DNA from: Tepidamorphus sp.
Lineage (GTDB): Bacteria; Pseudomonadota; Alphaproteobacteria; Rhizobiales; Tepidamorphaceae
Length of the DNA: 58,394 nt
NCBI GenBank assembly: GCA_028280885.1
Contig: JANQKY010000059.1
Span: 1-58,394 of the forward strand
Direction: 5' to 3'
Positions 1-9,091 of this stretch are shown here, one piece after another. Position 1 is the stretch's first letter. Each line of letters begins with the position of its first letter. The notes under the pieces are model-generated. The model was not told the origin of the DNA and ran no database searches. It saw only the letters and a program-made list of their open reading frames with translations. Both the position numbers and the translations under genes were made by a program.

Positions 1-1866
1 CGCGACCTCGGTCCCCGCCGGGAAGGCCGCATAGCCGTCGCCGCCGGTCGCCGTGAAGCTGTTGGTGGCCAGCACGAAGGTTTCGCCGAGGTTCTGGGCG
101 ACACCGTTCACCACCAGGGCGACGGTCGAGCCGTTGGTTCGCGTGACGACCAGATTGCGCACCCGCGACGGGGTGGTGACGCTCGCCTGTCCCTGGATGC
201 CCGGCCGGGAGGGATCGTATTCCATCGTCATGCCGGCGATCTGCGGGAAGCGGCCGTCGGCTGCGGGATAGCGGGAGACCGAGTTCTCCATCGCCGCCAG
301 CAACTGGTCGCCGCTCAGGCGCAGCACCGTCAGCGTGTTGTCGAAGGCAAGCGCCGCCTTGATCGTCAGGCGGATGATCGACGGGCCGGTGATCGTCTCG
401 CGGATGCCGCCGCCGTTCTTGAGCGCCACGTCGACGGTCTCGCCGAGCACGTCGCGCACGTACCACAGGGTCGAATCGGCTGCCAGGCGGCCGAGATTGG
501 TCTCCCGGGTGCGCACATCGACGCGCGCGCCGTTCAGCGCCGTCGCGGTCGTGCCGACGTCCGCGAAGCTGTCCTGGATGGTCGGCGTCTCCTGAAGCGC
601 GGCGAAGACCCGCGAAACGCGCCGGTGCGGCCGCAGCCAGCGGCCGACCTCGTCCGACAACAGCTCGACGCCTTCCGGCGAGGTCGCGATCGGACCGCTG
701 CGGTTCAGGTCATAGCTGGAGATCACGCCCTTGCGGTTGAACGTCACCATCAGGTGGCCGACATAGCGATAGAGCTGCTCGGTGTTGATCACCAGGACCG
801 GCTTGCCCTCGCTGTCGCGCTGGATCACCGGATAGGTCGGGTCCTCGTCCGTGCGCTCGTCTTCCGGGCGCAGGAAGTTGAACGGCCCGGTCGGCTGGGT
901 GTCGGCGAAGAAGCCGGTGCTGCCGGCCGACGCGATGATGTCGATGCCGCGCAGCTTGGCGGCCTGCAGCGGATCCCCGGTGAAATCCTGGGCGTGGTCG
1001 AGCAGGATGATGCGCTTGACACCGCGGAATTCCAGCTTCTTGACCTGCTCGAGGACCTGGCCGACCGCCGAGACGAGCGGCTGGTTGGTCTGCGGATCGC
1101 GGCCGCCGACGAAATCGAGGCCGCCCAGCGTGTTTTCGGGATCCTCGATGACGTTGAAGAAGTCGGCCGGGGCGCGGCCGATCAGGCCCACCTTCGACTT
1201 GCCGACGCGGACCCAGCAGCTCTTGACCACCTTGCCGGCGCTGCGGCTGCACTTGGCGGCGTCGCGGCCCACCCCGATCTCCGGCGTGCCCTCTTCAAGC
1301 GTAATGTCCGAGAAGTCGAGATTGACGGAGATGAACGGATAGCGCGCCCGCTCCAGCATAAAGGCGAACTCGTCGATGCCGCCATCGAACTCGTGGTTGC
1401 CGATCCCGTTCCCGTCCAGCCTCATCGCGTTGTACATGACGATGTCGCCGATGCCCCGCTTGCCCAGCCGTCTCACTTCCGTGGAGGCCTGGTAGAAGGG
1501 TCCGGGGATCGTGTGGTCGCCGGCGGTCACGTGCAGCGAGGGAACGCATTCTTCCCGCGCCATGATCTGCAGGCCGCGAACCAGGGAGGAATAGCCGAGG
1601 AGCTTGGTTTCCAGGGTGTTCGGATCCTGGAAGGAGGATTCGTTGTCCGAGCTGTGGATGAGCTGAAGCCGGTTGCGCCGCGCATAGGCGCAGGAGACGT
1701 TGGCGTTCCACTTGTCGGCATAGTGGCGCTGCAGCTTGTTGTGCTGAGCGGTGTCGTACTGAAAGCCGATCTGGCCCTTTGCGTCGGACGCGGGGCTGGC
1801 CTCGGCGGCCGCCGCGCCTGCGAGAAGGCCGCAGGCTGCGAAGATCGAAGCGGTAAGTCGCAACAT
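1..1866 (-). CDS. Secreted 5'-nucleotidase-like metallophosphatase (3' end off the window)
   Basis: The reading frame starts at an ATG at 1866 behind a strong AGGAGG ribosome site, has a signal peptide ending near AAAAEA, and stays open to base 1, giving 622 residues with the C-terminus missing. The N-terminal metallophosphatase domain shows GNHEFD (about residue 155) and a TAGD motif. The C-terminal 5'-nucleotidase domain shows NGGGIR and ATGGDGY, the nucleotide-binding signatures of the UshA family. The family hydrolyses nucleotides in the periplasm to recover phosphate and nucleosides. Two usual metal motifs are altered: the first is SDNES instead of D-x-H, and the GHSH position reads ASAGST. 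The family is clear; metal content and substrate are uncertain. Confidence 0.85.
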   Translation of the reverse strand, partial: MLRLTASIFAACGLLAGAAAAEASPASDAKGQIGFQYDTAQHNKLQRHYADKWNANVSCAYARRNRLQLIHSSDNESSFQDPNTLETKLLGYSSLVRGLQIMAREECVPSLHVTAGDHTIPGPFYQASTEVRRLGKRGIGDIVMYNAMRLDGNGIGNHEFDGGIDEFAFMLERARYPFISVNLDFSDITLEEGTPEIGVGRDAAKCSRSAGKVVKSCWVRVGKSKVGLIGRAPADFFNVIEDPENTLGGLDFVGGRDPQTNQPLVSAVGQVLEQVKKLEFRGVKRIILLDHAQDFTGDPLQAAKLRGIDIIASAGSTGFFADTQPTGPFNFLRPEDERTDEDPTYPVIQRDSEGKPVLVINTEQLYRYVGHLMVTFNRKGVISSYDLNRSGPIATSPEGVELLSDEVGRWLRPHRRVSRVFAALQETPTIQDSFADVGTTATALNGARVDVRTRETNLGRLAADSTLWYVRDVLGETVDVALKNGGGIRETITGPSIIRLTIKAALAFDNTLTVLRLSGDQLLAAMENSVSRYPAADGRFPQIAGMTMEYDPSRPGIQGQASVTTPSRVRNLVVTRTNGSTVALVVNGVAQNLGETFVLATNSFTATGGDGYAAFPAGTEVA

Positions 1867-2224
1867 TCAATCCTCCTGGAGTTGCTGGGGAAGTCGCTGG
1901 GAAAGCGCGCAACCTAGGAGGGGCATGTGCCGATCGATTGGAGTTTTCATGAAGTTTTCGTAGATCCGCAAAGGCCCCGGTAATGGGCGCTACGGCGGGC
2001 ACCGCGACGGGCGCTGCGGGCGATTTCGGCGCCCGGCCGGCCGCATCACGCGCACGTGAAAGCGGCGGCGGTTTACCGCTCCGGCGACGCGTCTATTTTG
2101 GAGGCGTCGCCCCGGCCGTCCGCGTCAACGATTGAAGCCAGAATTCATGGCCGCGGATCCGGGGATCCCCCACGGCCGCTTCCGGCCGTCATCAAGAATA
2201 CCAAAACGCAAGGAAACACTCGCA
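1867..2224. other. Divergent intergenic region with a weak Pho-box-like repeat
   Basis: This 358-base gap separates the divergent 5'-nucleotidase and peroxiredoxin genes. At 1944-1965 there are two imperfect 11-base direct repeats, TTTTCATGAAG and TTTTCGTAGAT, which resemble a rhizobial Pho box about 80 bases upstream of the nucleotidase start. The match to the consensus is loose and in the opposite orientation to that gene, so PhoB control is only a suggestion. No further gene is seen. Confidence 0.25.
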
Positions 2225-2794
2225 ATGTCAGACTTCACGCCCCTCATTCCGCGCCAGCCGGTCCCGGACCTGTCCCTGTCCCTCGTCGGCGGCGGTGACT
2301 GGCGCCTGTCGGAGCAGCGCTCGCAGAACTTCACCCTGATCGTCGTCTATCGCGGCCTGCACTGCCCGATCTGCTCGAAATACCTGGCCGGCCTCGAACA
2401 GATGCTGCCTGATTTCGACAAGCGCGGCGTCGGCGTCATCGCGACCTCCACCGACACCAGGGAACGGGCCGAGCAGGCCAAGGCGGACTGGGACGTGACC
2501 AATCTCAAGATCGGTCACGGCTTTTCGCTTGAGACCGCGCGTCGCTGGGGCCTGTTCATCTCGACGAGCCGTGGCCTGACCTCGGTCGGCATCGAGGAGC
2601 CGGCGCTGTTTTCCGAGCCCGGCGTGTTCCTGGTGCGCGCCGACGGCACGCTGTATTTCAGCTCCGTCCAGACGATGCCGTTCGCCCGGCCGGCCTTCGA
2701 CCAGATCCTGTCGGCGATCGATTTCGTGCTGGCCAAGGATTATCCCGCCCGCGGCCAGGTCACCGACCTGACGGCCGCCGAAGCCGCCGAGTAA
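2225..2794 (+). CDS. Peroxiredoxin-like AhpC/TSA family protein
   Basis: The 189-residue protein has a thioredoxin-fold peroxiredoxin layout: a VYRGLHCPIC segment near residue 40-50 carries a C-x-x-C pair where AhpC/TSA proteins keep the peroxidatic cysteine, followed by a TDTRERAEQA stretch and a GVFLVRADGTLYF strand. The family reduces peroxides in the cytoplasm with thiol donors; this AhpC-like subgroup is common in alphaproteobacteria. The start at 2225 was chosen over an ATG at 2132 because it follows AAGGAA and begins with the conserved part. It is convergent with the EamA gene, 8 bases away. The redox partner is not evident. Confidence 0.8.
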   Translation: MSDFTPLIPRQPVPDLSLSLVGGGDWRLSEQRSQNFTLIVVYRGLHCPICSKYLAGLEQMLPDFDKRGVGVIATSTDTRERAEQAKADWDVTNLKIGHGFSLETARRWGLFISTSRGLTSVGIEEPALFSEPGVFLVRADGTLYFSSVQTMPFARPAFDQILSAIDFVLAKDYPARGQVTDLTAAEAAE

Positions 2795-2802
2795 GGCGCG
2801 GC

Positions 2803-3726
2803 TTATTGCGCCTTCCGGCGTGGCGCGGCGGTTGCCAGCGCCACGCCGGTCAGGATCGCGACGATGCCGATGGCGTGGTAGAGCCGGAACTGCTCGCCGA
2901 GAAAGCCGACCGCCATCAGCGCGCCGAACAGCGGCATCAGATGGAAGAACGGCCCCGACCGGTTGGCGCCGATCAGTTCGACGCCGCGATTGAAGAAGGC
3001 ATAGGCGACCAGCGAGGGCAGGATCGCGACATAGAGGCAGGCCGCGATCGTGACGGCGTTGAAGGTCGGCACCGCGCCGGTCGACACCTCCCAGGCGAGC
3101 ACCGGCAGCAGCATGATGTCGCCGAACAGGAAGGTGACGGCCAAAAGCGACATCCAGTGGATCGCCGGACGCCGGCGCAGGAGCGCCGAATAGAGGCCGT
3201 ACAGGACGACCGCGGCGAGCACGACCAGGTCGCCGAAATTGAAGCGGATCGACAGGATACGGGCGAAATCGCCCTGGCACAGGATGGCCACGACGCCGAT
3301 CAGCGAAATGGCGATGCCGATGCCCTGCCGCCTCGTCAGCCGGTCGCCGAACAGCGCGAAGGTCGCGACCGCGATGATCAGCGGCTGGGCCGACTGCAAC
3401 AGCACGACGGTCAGCGCGCCGGTGAACTGCAGGCCGAAATAGACCAGCGTGTTGTAGGCGGTGATGCCGGTGAACGACAAAACCAGCACGATCGGCATGT
3501 GCTGGCGGATCACCGGCCAGTCGCGCTTGAGATGCGGCCAGGCGAAGGGCAGCAGGATCAACAGCGCGCCGAACCAGCGGATGCAGGCAAGCGCGACCGG
3601 CGGCACCTCCCCGGCGACCGCCCGGCCGAGCACGACATTGCCCGACCAGAACAGCATCGTCAGCGCCAGCAGCAGATAGGCTTGCGCGTAGAACCACTGA
3701 CCGAATCGGCCAATCCAATCGGACAT
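2803..3726 (-). CDS. EamA-family (DMT superfamily) inner-membrane transporter
   Basis: The 307-residue protein is almost entirely hydrophobic, with about ten predicted membrane helices arranged as two EamA repeats. The first repeat begins at LLLALTMLFWSGN with the usual conserved W-x-x-N, and the second around SLLAVTFLFGDI. EamA proteins export small metabolites such as amino acids or purines. The substrate cannot be read from sequence. It lies divergently from purA, and its start at 3726 gives the expected short cytoplasmic N-terminus. Confidence 0.85.
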   Translation of the reverse strand: MSDWIGRFGQWFYAQAYLLLALTMLFWSGNVVLGRAVAGEVPPVALACIRWFGALLILLPFAWPHLKRDWPVIRQHMPIVLVLSFTGITAYNTLVYFGLQFTGALTVVLLQSAQPLIIAVATFALFGDRLTRRQGIGIAISLIGVVAILCQGDFARILSIRFNFGDLVVLAAVVLYGLYSALLRRRPAIHWMSLLAVTFLFGDIMLLPVLAWEVSTGAVPTFNAVTIAACLYVAILPSLVAYAFFNRGVELIGANRSGPFFHLMPLFGALMAVGFLGEQFRLYHAIGIVAILTGVALATAAPRRKAQ

Positions 3727-3973
3727 CCGTGCTGACCTGGATATTGGAAAAACCGTCAGCTACCGGCTATAGGCTTGTGTGTAAAGCGATAACTAGCGGT
3801 CGCGCCCGGGCGCGGTTGCCGCTATAGTCGCGCGCCTTTGGGACCGCCGGTTCAGCGGGACCTGAGGGATGGGACGGACGTCCGGTGACATGGCGCCGGC
3901 AGATAATCCCGGGGCAGGGTGTCCTGTGCCGGGTCGGCGCCACCTGCCGCGGCGAAGAGGGAATACGGATCGC

Positions 3974-5266
3974 ATGACGAATGTCGTTGTCGTCGGCTCG
4001 CAATGGGGCGACGAGGGCAAGGGAAAGATTGTCGACTGGCTGTCGGAACGCGCCGATGTGGTGGTGCGCTTCCAGGGCGGGCACAATGCCGGCCATACGC
4101 TGGTCGTCGCGGACACGACCTACAAGCTGAGCCTGCTGCCCTCGGGGATCGTCCGGCCGGGCAAGCTTTCGGTGATCGGCAATGGCGTCGTCGTCGACCC
4201 CTGGGCGCTGCGCGACGAGATCGCCCAGCTCACCGGACAGGGCGTCCCGATCACGCCGGACACGCTGCGGGTCGCCGACAACGCGACGCTGATCCTGCCG
4301 CTGCACCGCGAACTCGACGCCTTCCGCGAGGATGCCGCCGGCGCCGGCAAGATCGGCACGACCAAGCGCGGCATCGGCCCGGCCTACGAGGACAAGGCGG
4401 GCCGCCGGGCGATCCGCGTCTGCGATCTGGCCGAGCCTGACCGCCTGGCCGAAAAGATCGACCGCCTGCTCGTCCATCACAACGCCCTGCGCCGCGGCCT
4501 TGGACGGCCGGAAATCGACGCGGGCGTGCTGGAAGCCGACCTCAAGGACATCGCCGGCTCGATCCTGCCCTTTGCCTGTTCCGGCTGGTCGCTGCTCGAC
4601 CAGGTTCGAAAGGCCGGCAAGCGCATTCTGTTCGAGGGCGCGCAGGGTGCCCTGCTGGATATCGATCACGGCACCTATCCGTTCGTGACGTCGTCGAACA
4701 CGGTCGCGGCCCAGGCGGCGACCGGCTCGGGCTCCTCGCCCGCCGCGCTCGGCTATGTCTTAGGCATCACCAAGGCCTATACGACACGGGTCGGCAGCGG
4801 CCCCTTTCCCACCGAGCAGGACAATGAGACCGGCCGGACGCTGGGCGAGCGCGGTCGCGAATTCGGCACCGTGACCGGCCGGCAGCGCCGCTGCGGCTGG
4901 TTCGACGCGGTGCTGGTGCGCCAGACGATCCGCACCGCCGGCATCGACGGCATCGCGCTGACCAAGCTCGACGTGCTGGACGGATTTGACGAGATCAAGG
5001 TCTGTGTGGAATACCGCCTTGACGGAAAGTCAATCGACCACCTGCCCGCCGCGTCTGATGCCCAGGCACGGGTGGAGGCGGTCTATGAAACGTTGGAAGG
5101 CTGGACGGAAAGCACGGAAGGCGCCAGGTCCTGGGCGGACCTGCCGGCCAAGGCCGTGAAATATGTCCGCCGGATCGAGGAGCTGATCGGCGCTCCCGTC
5201 GCCCTGCTGTCAACCAGCCCGCGGCGCGAGGACACCGTTCTGGTCCACGATCCGTTCCAGGATTGA
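3974..5266 (+). CDS. purA: Adenylosuccinate synthetase
   Basis: The 430-residue product matches PurA in length. It has the N-terminal P-loop [11 protein letters not shown] with catalytic Asp and Lys, GGHNAGHT with the catalytic His, [17 protein letters not shown] in the middle, and TTTGR-type binding ([14 protein letters not shown]) towards the end. It converts IMP, aspartate and GTP to adenylosuccinate, the first committed step to AMP, in the cytoplasm. The start at 3974 was chosen because the 35 codons before it in the same frame do not resemble PurA. It is followed 43 bases later by a membrane protein that often accompanies purA in rhizobia. Confidence 0.97.
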   Translation: MTNVVVVGSQWGDEGKGKIVDWLSERADVVVRFQGGHNAGHTLVVADTTYKLSLLPSGIVRPGKLSVIGNGVVVDPWALRDEIAQLTGQGVPITPDTLRVADNATLILPLHRELDAFREDAAGAGKIGTTKRGIGPAYEDKAGRRAIRVCDLAEPDRLAEKIDRLLVHHNALRRGLGRPEIDAGVLEADLKDIAGSILPFACSGWSLLDQVRKAGKRILFEGAQGALLDIDHGTYPFVTSSNTVAAQAATGSGSSPAALGYVLGITKAYTTRVGSGPFPTEQDNETGRTLGERGREFGTVTGRQRRCGWFDAVLVRQTIRTAGIDGIALTKLDVLDGFDEIKVCVEYRLDGKSIDHLPAASDAQARVEAVYETLEGWTESTEGARSWADLPAKAVKYVRRIEELIGAPVALLSTSPRREDTVLVHDPFQD

Positions 5267-5309
5267 GCCCGATTGAGTTTAAGGGCGTCAGGAAAGCGCA
5301 GATCAGGCG

Positions 5310-6890
5310 ATGGCAGATTTTGTATCGGTTCTCCGGCGCGCGGTAGGGAACCTGGAGACCAACACCGAAACGACGCGGCAGGCGATCTACGCCAAGGCCA
5401 GGGCCGCGCTGCGGGCGCAACTGGAAGCCGTCGATCCGCCGCTCGGCGCCGACCAGATCGATCAGCAGATAAACGGGCTCAACCAGGCGATCGCCGAATT
5501 GGAGGCCGAATTCGCGCCATCGCCCGCCCCGGCGAGCCCGCCCGTTGCCGAACCGCCCGTTTCCGGTCCGTCCGATCCGAAACCGGTCATTCCGCCCGTC
5601 GCCCCCGCGCCACAGACACCGGATGCCCCGCAATCGCCGGCGACGCCGCCCAAGGCATCCGCCAGCGCATCTGCTGAAACCTCCGCCCAAACATCAACAG
5701 CAACGCCGAGCGAGACCTTCCGATCGGCCGTTACCGACAGCGGCACGTTGGGTGGCGCTGCCTCGGCGGCCGCCCGCCAGGCCCGTGAGACGCTCGACCG
5801 CATCGGCAGCGACGCAGCCCCGCCTGCCGAATCGGCTTCCCAACCGCGGCCCGAACTGGCCGGAGACCGGCCGGCGCCGCGTGCGGCCTCCGCGCCTGCA
5901 CCGGACATGGGTCCGGCGACCGCATCCACGTCGCGGGATGGGCCGGCCCCGGAGGGGCAGCCGACGGCGCTGTATGACGATGACGACGAGGGCGAGCGCA
6001 GCGGATCGGGGCGCTTCGTTGCCTGGATCATCCTGCTTCTGGTGATCGTCGGCATCGCCGGCGTCGGCTTCTGGCAGCGCCAGGCGGTCATGGATGTGGT
6101 CGCGGCGCTGAGCGGGGGCGAAGCGCAGCAAACCGCCTCCGACGACGGCAAGATCTCCGACCGGCTGCCCGGCGCCGGAGACGAGGAGACAGCCGAACAG
6201 GAAACGGACACCCCGCAGCAAGGGACGCAACAGCAGCAGGCCGTAAGCGAGCAGCCCGCGACGAACGAGAGCGGGACCGGCGGCCAGACGGCGGCCGAAC
6301 TGCCGGCCCGCGACAACGGCCAGCCCGCGGCAAGCGAAACCGGCGGCGAGCGGATCGCCCAGGCGCTGCTGGTCGAGGAAACCGGCGACAGCACGACGCC
6401 GGCAAGCTCGGTCGGCGGATCGGTGGACTGGGTGCTGGCCGACGACACCGAGGCGATCAACGGCGTTGAGAAGGTGATCCGCGGCACCGTCGCCATTCCC
6501 GACAAGGACCTCCGGCTGGTGGTGACCATCCGCCGCAACCTGGATCAGGCCCTGCCGGCGAGCCATCTGATCGAGCTCGTGTTCGACGCCGGCGACGGCT
6601 TTGCCAATGAAGGCGTCGCCAACATTCCCGGCATCTTCATGAAGGCGACGCCGCGCTCGACCGGCCAGCCGCTGGTCGGCGCCGTGGTGCCGGTCATGGA
6701 CGGCTATTTCCTGGTCGGCCTGTCGGAATCCGATCTCGACCAGGCCCGCAACGTGTCGGAGATGCAGACCCGCGACTTCATCGACATCCCGATCGCCTAC
6801 AAGGATGGCGGCCGGGCGGTTCTGTCGCTTGCCAAGGGCGAAACCGGCGGCCGCGTCTTCGAGGAGGCCTTCACCGCCTGGGGCGGCTAG
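5310..6890 (+). CDS. Single-pass membrane protein of unknown function, conserved next to purA
   Basis: The 526-residue protein has three parts. The N-terminal part (about 1-70) is helical. A long Pro/Ala/Ser-rich low-complexity segment (about 72-230) precedes one membrane helix at about 234-255 (WIILLLVIVGIAGVGF). After a Gln/Glu/Thr-rich linker there is a folded C-terminal domain (about 370-526) rich in beta strands. The topology suggests a cytoplasmic N-terminus and a periplasmic C-terminal domain. From memory, similar proteins occur next to purA in Hyphomicrobiales, but their role is not known to me. The linker composition can mislead similarity searches. Confidence 0.75.
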   Translation: MADFVSVLRRAVGNLETNTETTRQAIYAKARAALRAQLEAVDPPLGADQIDQQINGLNQAIAELEAEFAPSPAPASPPVAEPPVSGPSDPKPVIPPVAPAPQTPDAPQSPATPPKASASASAETSAQTSTATPSETFRSAVTDSGTLGGAASAAARQARETLDRIGSDAAPPAESASQPRPELAGDRPAPRAASAPAPDMGPATASTSRDGPAPEGQPTALYDDDDEGERSGSGRFVAWIILLLVIVGIAGVGFWQRQAVMDVVAALSGGEAQQTASDDGKISDRLPGAGDEETAEQETDTPQQGTQQQQAVSEQPATNESGTGGQTAAELPARDNGQPAASETGGERIAQALLVEETGDSTTPASSVGGSVDWVLADDTEAINGVEKVIRGTVAIPDKDLRLVVTIRRNLDQALPASHLIELVFDAGDGFANEGVANIPGIFMKATPRSTGQPLVGAVVPVMDGYFLVGLSESDLDQARNVSEMQTRDFIDIPIAYKDGGRAVLSLAKGETGGRVFEEAFTAWGG

Positions 6891-6973
6891 AGCCCTTTCC
6901 GCTCACACAGCATCGAATAACAGGCGGCGCGGGCTTGCATCGTCGGCGCCGCTGCGCAATTGTAACGCCTGAT

Positions 6974-7072
6974 TCCAAGGGGTGCTCCGCAGGGAGCTGA
7001 GATGAACGTGCCGGCCGGACCGGTCGTTCGAACCCTTCGAACCTGATCCGGGTCATGCCGGCGAAGGGACTG
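6974..7072 (+). ncRNA. TPP riboswitch (THI element)
   Basis: The classic thi-box blocks appear in order: AAGGGGTGCTCC, GCTGAGATGA, then GAACCTGATCCGGGTCATGCC and GGCGAAGGGA. These are the P2/P4 signature sequences of the thiamine pyrophosphate aptamer. The element lies directly upstream of the thiX-thiY transporter genes and is followed by a hairpin covering their ribosome site, so thiamine sufficiency should shut off translation. The boundaries are approximate. Confidence 0.95.
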
Positions 7073-7103
7073 GAACCTGTTCCCCTTTACGCCCGAATTC
7101 CCC

Positions 7104-7136
7104 GGATCTCCTTGTTTGACGAGGCAGAGGAGATCC
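7104..7136 (+). promoter_or_regulatory. Shine-Dalgarno-sequestering hairpin of the TPP riboswitch
   Basis: GGATCTCC (7104-7111) pairs perfectly with GGAGATCC (7129-7136) across a 17-base loop. The 3' arm contains the GGAG ribosome site of the permease gene, whose ATG is at 7140. This is the expected expression platform for a riboswitch that acts on translation initiation. An anti-sequestering partner in the aptamer is inferred, not demonstrated. Confidence 0.7.
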
Positions 7137-7139
7137 AAC

Positions 7140-7961
7140 ATGTCCGTCTTTTTCGCCTCCGGCGCCCCGCCCGAAGGGGAGCGCCGCGCCGGGCCGACCG
7201 CGATCCGCCTCATACTTCTGCGAATCGTTCGGATTGCCGCCGTCACGGCCGGGCTGCTGGCCGTCTGGCAGATCGCCGTCACCGTGCTCGCGGTGCCGGC
7301 CTATATCCTGCCGACGCCGACGCGGATCGCCGCAGCCCTTGCCGCCCAGCCCGCCTTCCTTGCCCATAACGCCCTGATCACGGGAACCGAGATCGTCCTC
7401 GGGCTGATCGTCGGGGCGGTGCTGGGCTGCGCGACCGCCCTTGCCGCCAGCCTGTTCCCGGCCGCCGGCCGCGTGATGCTGCCGGTGATGGTGGCAAGCC
7501 AGGCGCTGCCGGTCTTCGCGATCGCGCCGCTCCTGGTGATCTGGTTCGGCTTCGGCCTTGCCTCGAAGATCGTGATGGCGACGCTGATCATCTTCTTTCC
7601 GGTCGCATCCGCCTTTCTCGACGGCCTGCGCCGCACCGATCCGGGCCTGCTCGACCTGGCGACGATCGCCGGTGCCTCGCGCTTCGATACGCTTCGGCTG
7701 ATCCGCCTGCCCTCGGCGCTGCCGGGCCTTGCCTCGGGCCTGCGCGTCGCCGCCGCCGTCGCGCCGATCGGCGCGGTCGTCGGCGAATGGGTCGGCGCGT
7801 CGGCAGGCCTCGGCTTCGTCATGCTGCAGGCCAATGCCCGCATGCAGACCGACACGCTGTTCGCCGCCCTCGTGCTGCTTGCCGCGATGGCGCTGATCAT
7901 CCGCGCCGGCGTCGACCTGTTCGCCCGGCGCCTGACGCCCTGGGTCAGCGAGGCGCCTTAA
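7140..7961 (+). CDS. thiX: ABC transporter permease for thiamine-precursor pyrimidine (ThiX-like)
   Basis: The 273-residue protein has six predicted membrane helices and the BPD_transp_1 fold, with an EAA-type loop (LDLATIAGASRF...LPSALPGL). It resembles the SsuC/TauC/ThiX permeases. The TPP riboswitch upstream and the ThiY-type binding protein downstream point to import of formylaminopyrimidine or a related HMP precursor. The start at 7140 has AGAGGAG seven bases upstream; an upstream ATG at 7116 lacks such a site. No ATPase subunit (ThiZ) gene is present before or after, so the ATPase must be encoded elsewhere or shared. Confidence 0.85.
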   Translation: MSVFFASGAPPEGERRAGPTAIRLILLRIVRIAAVTAGLLAVWQIAVTVLAVPAYILPTPTRIAAALAAQPAFLAHNALITGTEIVLGLIVGAVLGCATALAASLFPAAGRVMLPVMVASQALPVFAIAPLLVIWFGFGLASKIVMATLIIFFPVASAFLDGLRRTDPGLLDLATIAGASRFDTLRLIRLPSALPGLASGLRVAAAVAPIGAVVGEWVGASAGLGFVMLQANARMQTDTLFAALVLLAAMALIIRAGVDLFARRLTPWVSEAP

Positions 7962-8026
7962 GCGCTCACGCCGAGCCGGCCTTCTCTTTCGATGTGTTCG
8001 CAACCCCTCGCAAACGGAGTCCCTTC

Positions 8027-8965
8027 ATGCGAAACCTGCTAGCGTCTCTTGCCCTGCTCGCCGCCCTTGTTCCCGGCGCCGCGCAGGCTGGGGAGAAATA
8101 CACCGTCCTGCTCGACTGGTTCGTCAATCCCGACCACGCCCCGTTCATCATCGCCGCCGAAAAGGGCTATTTCGCCGACCAGGGCCTCGACGTGGAGCTG
8201 GTGCCGCCGGCCGATCCGAGCGCGCCGCCGCGGCTCGTCGCCGCCGGCCAGGCCGATCTCGCCGTGTCCTATCAGCCGAGCCTCTATCTGCAGGTCGCCG
8301 AAGGCCTGCCGCTGACGCGGGTCGGCACGATCGTCGAGACGCCGCTCAACGCGCTGGTGGTGCTGGAGGACGGCCCGATCACCGAGCTTGCCGATCTGAA
8401 GGGCAAGACGGTGGGCTTTTCGGTCGGCGGCTTCGAGGACGCGCTGCTTGCAACGATGCTCGATCCCGTTGGCCTGACGCTCGACGATCTCGAGCTGATC
8501 AACGTCAATTTCAGCCTGTCGCCGTCGCTCTATGCCGGTCGGGTCGATGCGGTGATCGGCGCCTTCCGCAATTTCGAGCTCAACCAGATGGATATCGACG
8601 AACGGCCCGGCCGCGCCTTCTATCCGGAGGAGAACGGCGTGCCGGTCTATGACGAACTGATCCTGATCGCCCATAACGACACGCTCGACGACCCCCGCCA
8701 CTTAGCCTTCCTCGATGCCACCGAGAAAGCGACGATCTGGCTCACCAACCATCCGCAGGAGGGCTGGGAGCTGTTCATCAAGGCCCATCCCGATCTCGAC
8801 GACGAACTCAACCGGCGCGCCTGGTTCGACACCCTGCGACGCTTCGCCAAGCGCCCGGCGGCGCTCGACACCGGGCGCTACGAGCGGTTCGGCGCCTTCA
8901 TGCAGGACCAGGGCCTGATCGAGGAGACCGTGCCGGTCGAAACCTACGCTGTGGAACTGCGATAA
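8027..8965 (+). CDS. thiY: Periplasmic binding protein for HMP/formylaminopyrimidine (ThiY-like)
   Basis: The 312-residue protein has a signal peptide ending at GAAQA and the NMT1/THI5-like fold. The mature start YTVLLDWFVNPDHAP and the EKGYFADQGLDVEL segment are characteristic of ThiY/THI5-type pyrimidine-binding proteins. It would deliver the pyrimidine to the ThiX permease. It follows thiX by 65 bases and shares its riboswitch-controlled transcript. The start at 8027 has a CGGAG site upstream. The family call is strong; the exact ligand is inferred from the riboswitch context. Confidence 0.88.
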   Translation: MRNLLASLALLAALVPGAAQAGEKYTVLLDWFVNPDHAPFIIAAEKGYFADQGLDVELVPPADPSAPPRLVAAGQADLAVSYQPSLYLQVAEGLPLTRVGTIVETPLNALVVLEDGPITELADLKGKTVGFSVGGFEDALLATMLDPVGLTLDDLELINVNFSLSPSLYAGRVDAVIGAFRNFELNQMDIDERPGRAFYPEENGVPVYDELILIAHNDTLDDPRHLAFLDATEKATIWLTNHPQEGWELFIKAHPDLDDELNRRAWFDTLRRFAKRPAALDTGRYERFGAFMQDQGLIEETVPVETYAVELR

Positions 8966-9091
8966 CGGGTGACGTGGCGCGCAAAAGCGCTACAGTCCGA
9001 GGCTCAGTTCCGGCCACGTCCGGCCGGGCGGTCGCAGCACCGCCCGGCCGGATTCCGCCTCTCATCAGACAATACACTCCGGGAGAACACC

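Noticed and set aside
625..1917. 430-codon plus-strand open frame
   Set aside because: It is the shadow of the minus-strand 5'-nucleotidase gene; the minus frame has a signal peptide, ribosome site and family motifs.
2228..3718. 496-codon minus-strand frame across peroxiredoxin and EamA genes
   Set aside because: It runs across two recognisable genes in other frames and has only composition-driven Arg/Ala-rich sequence.
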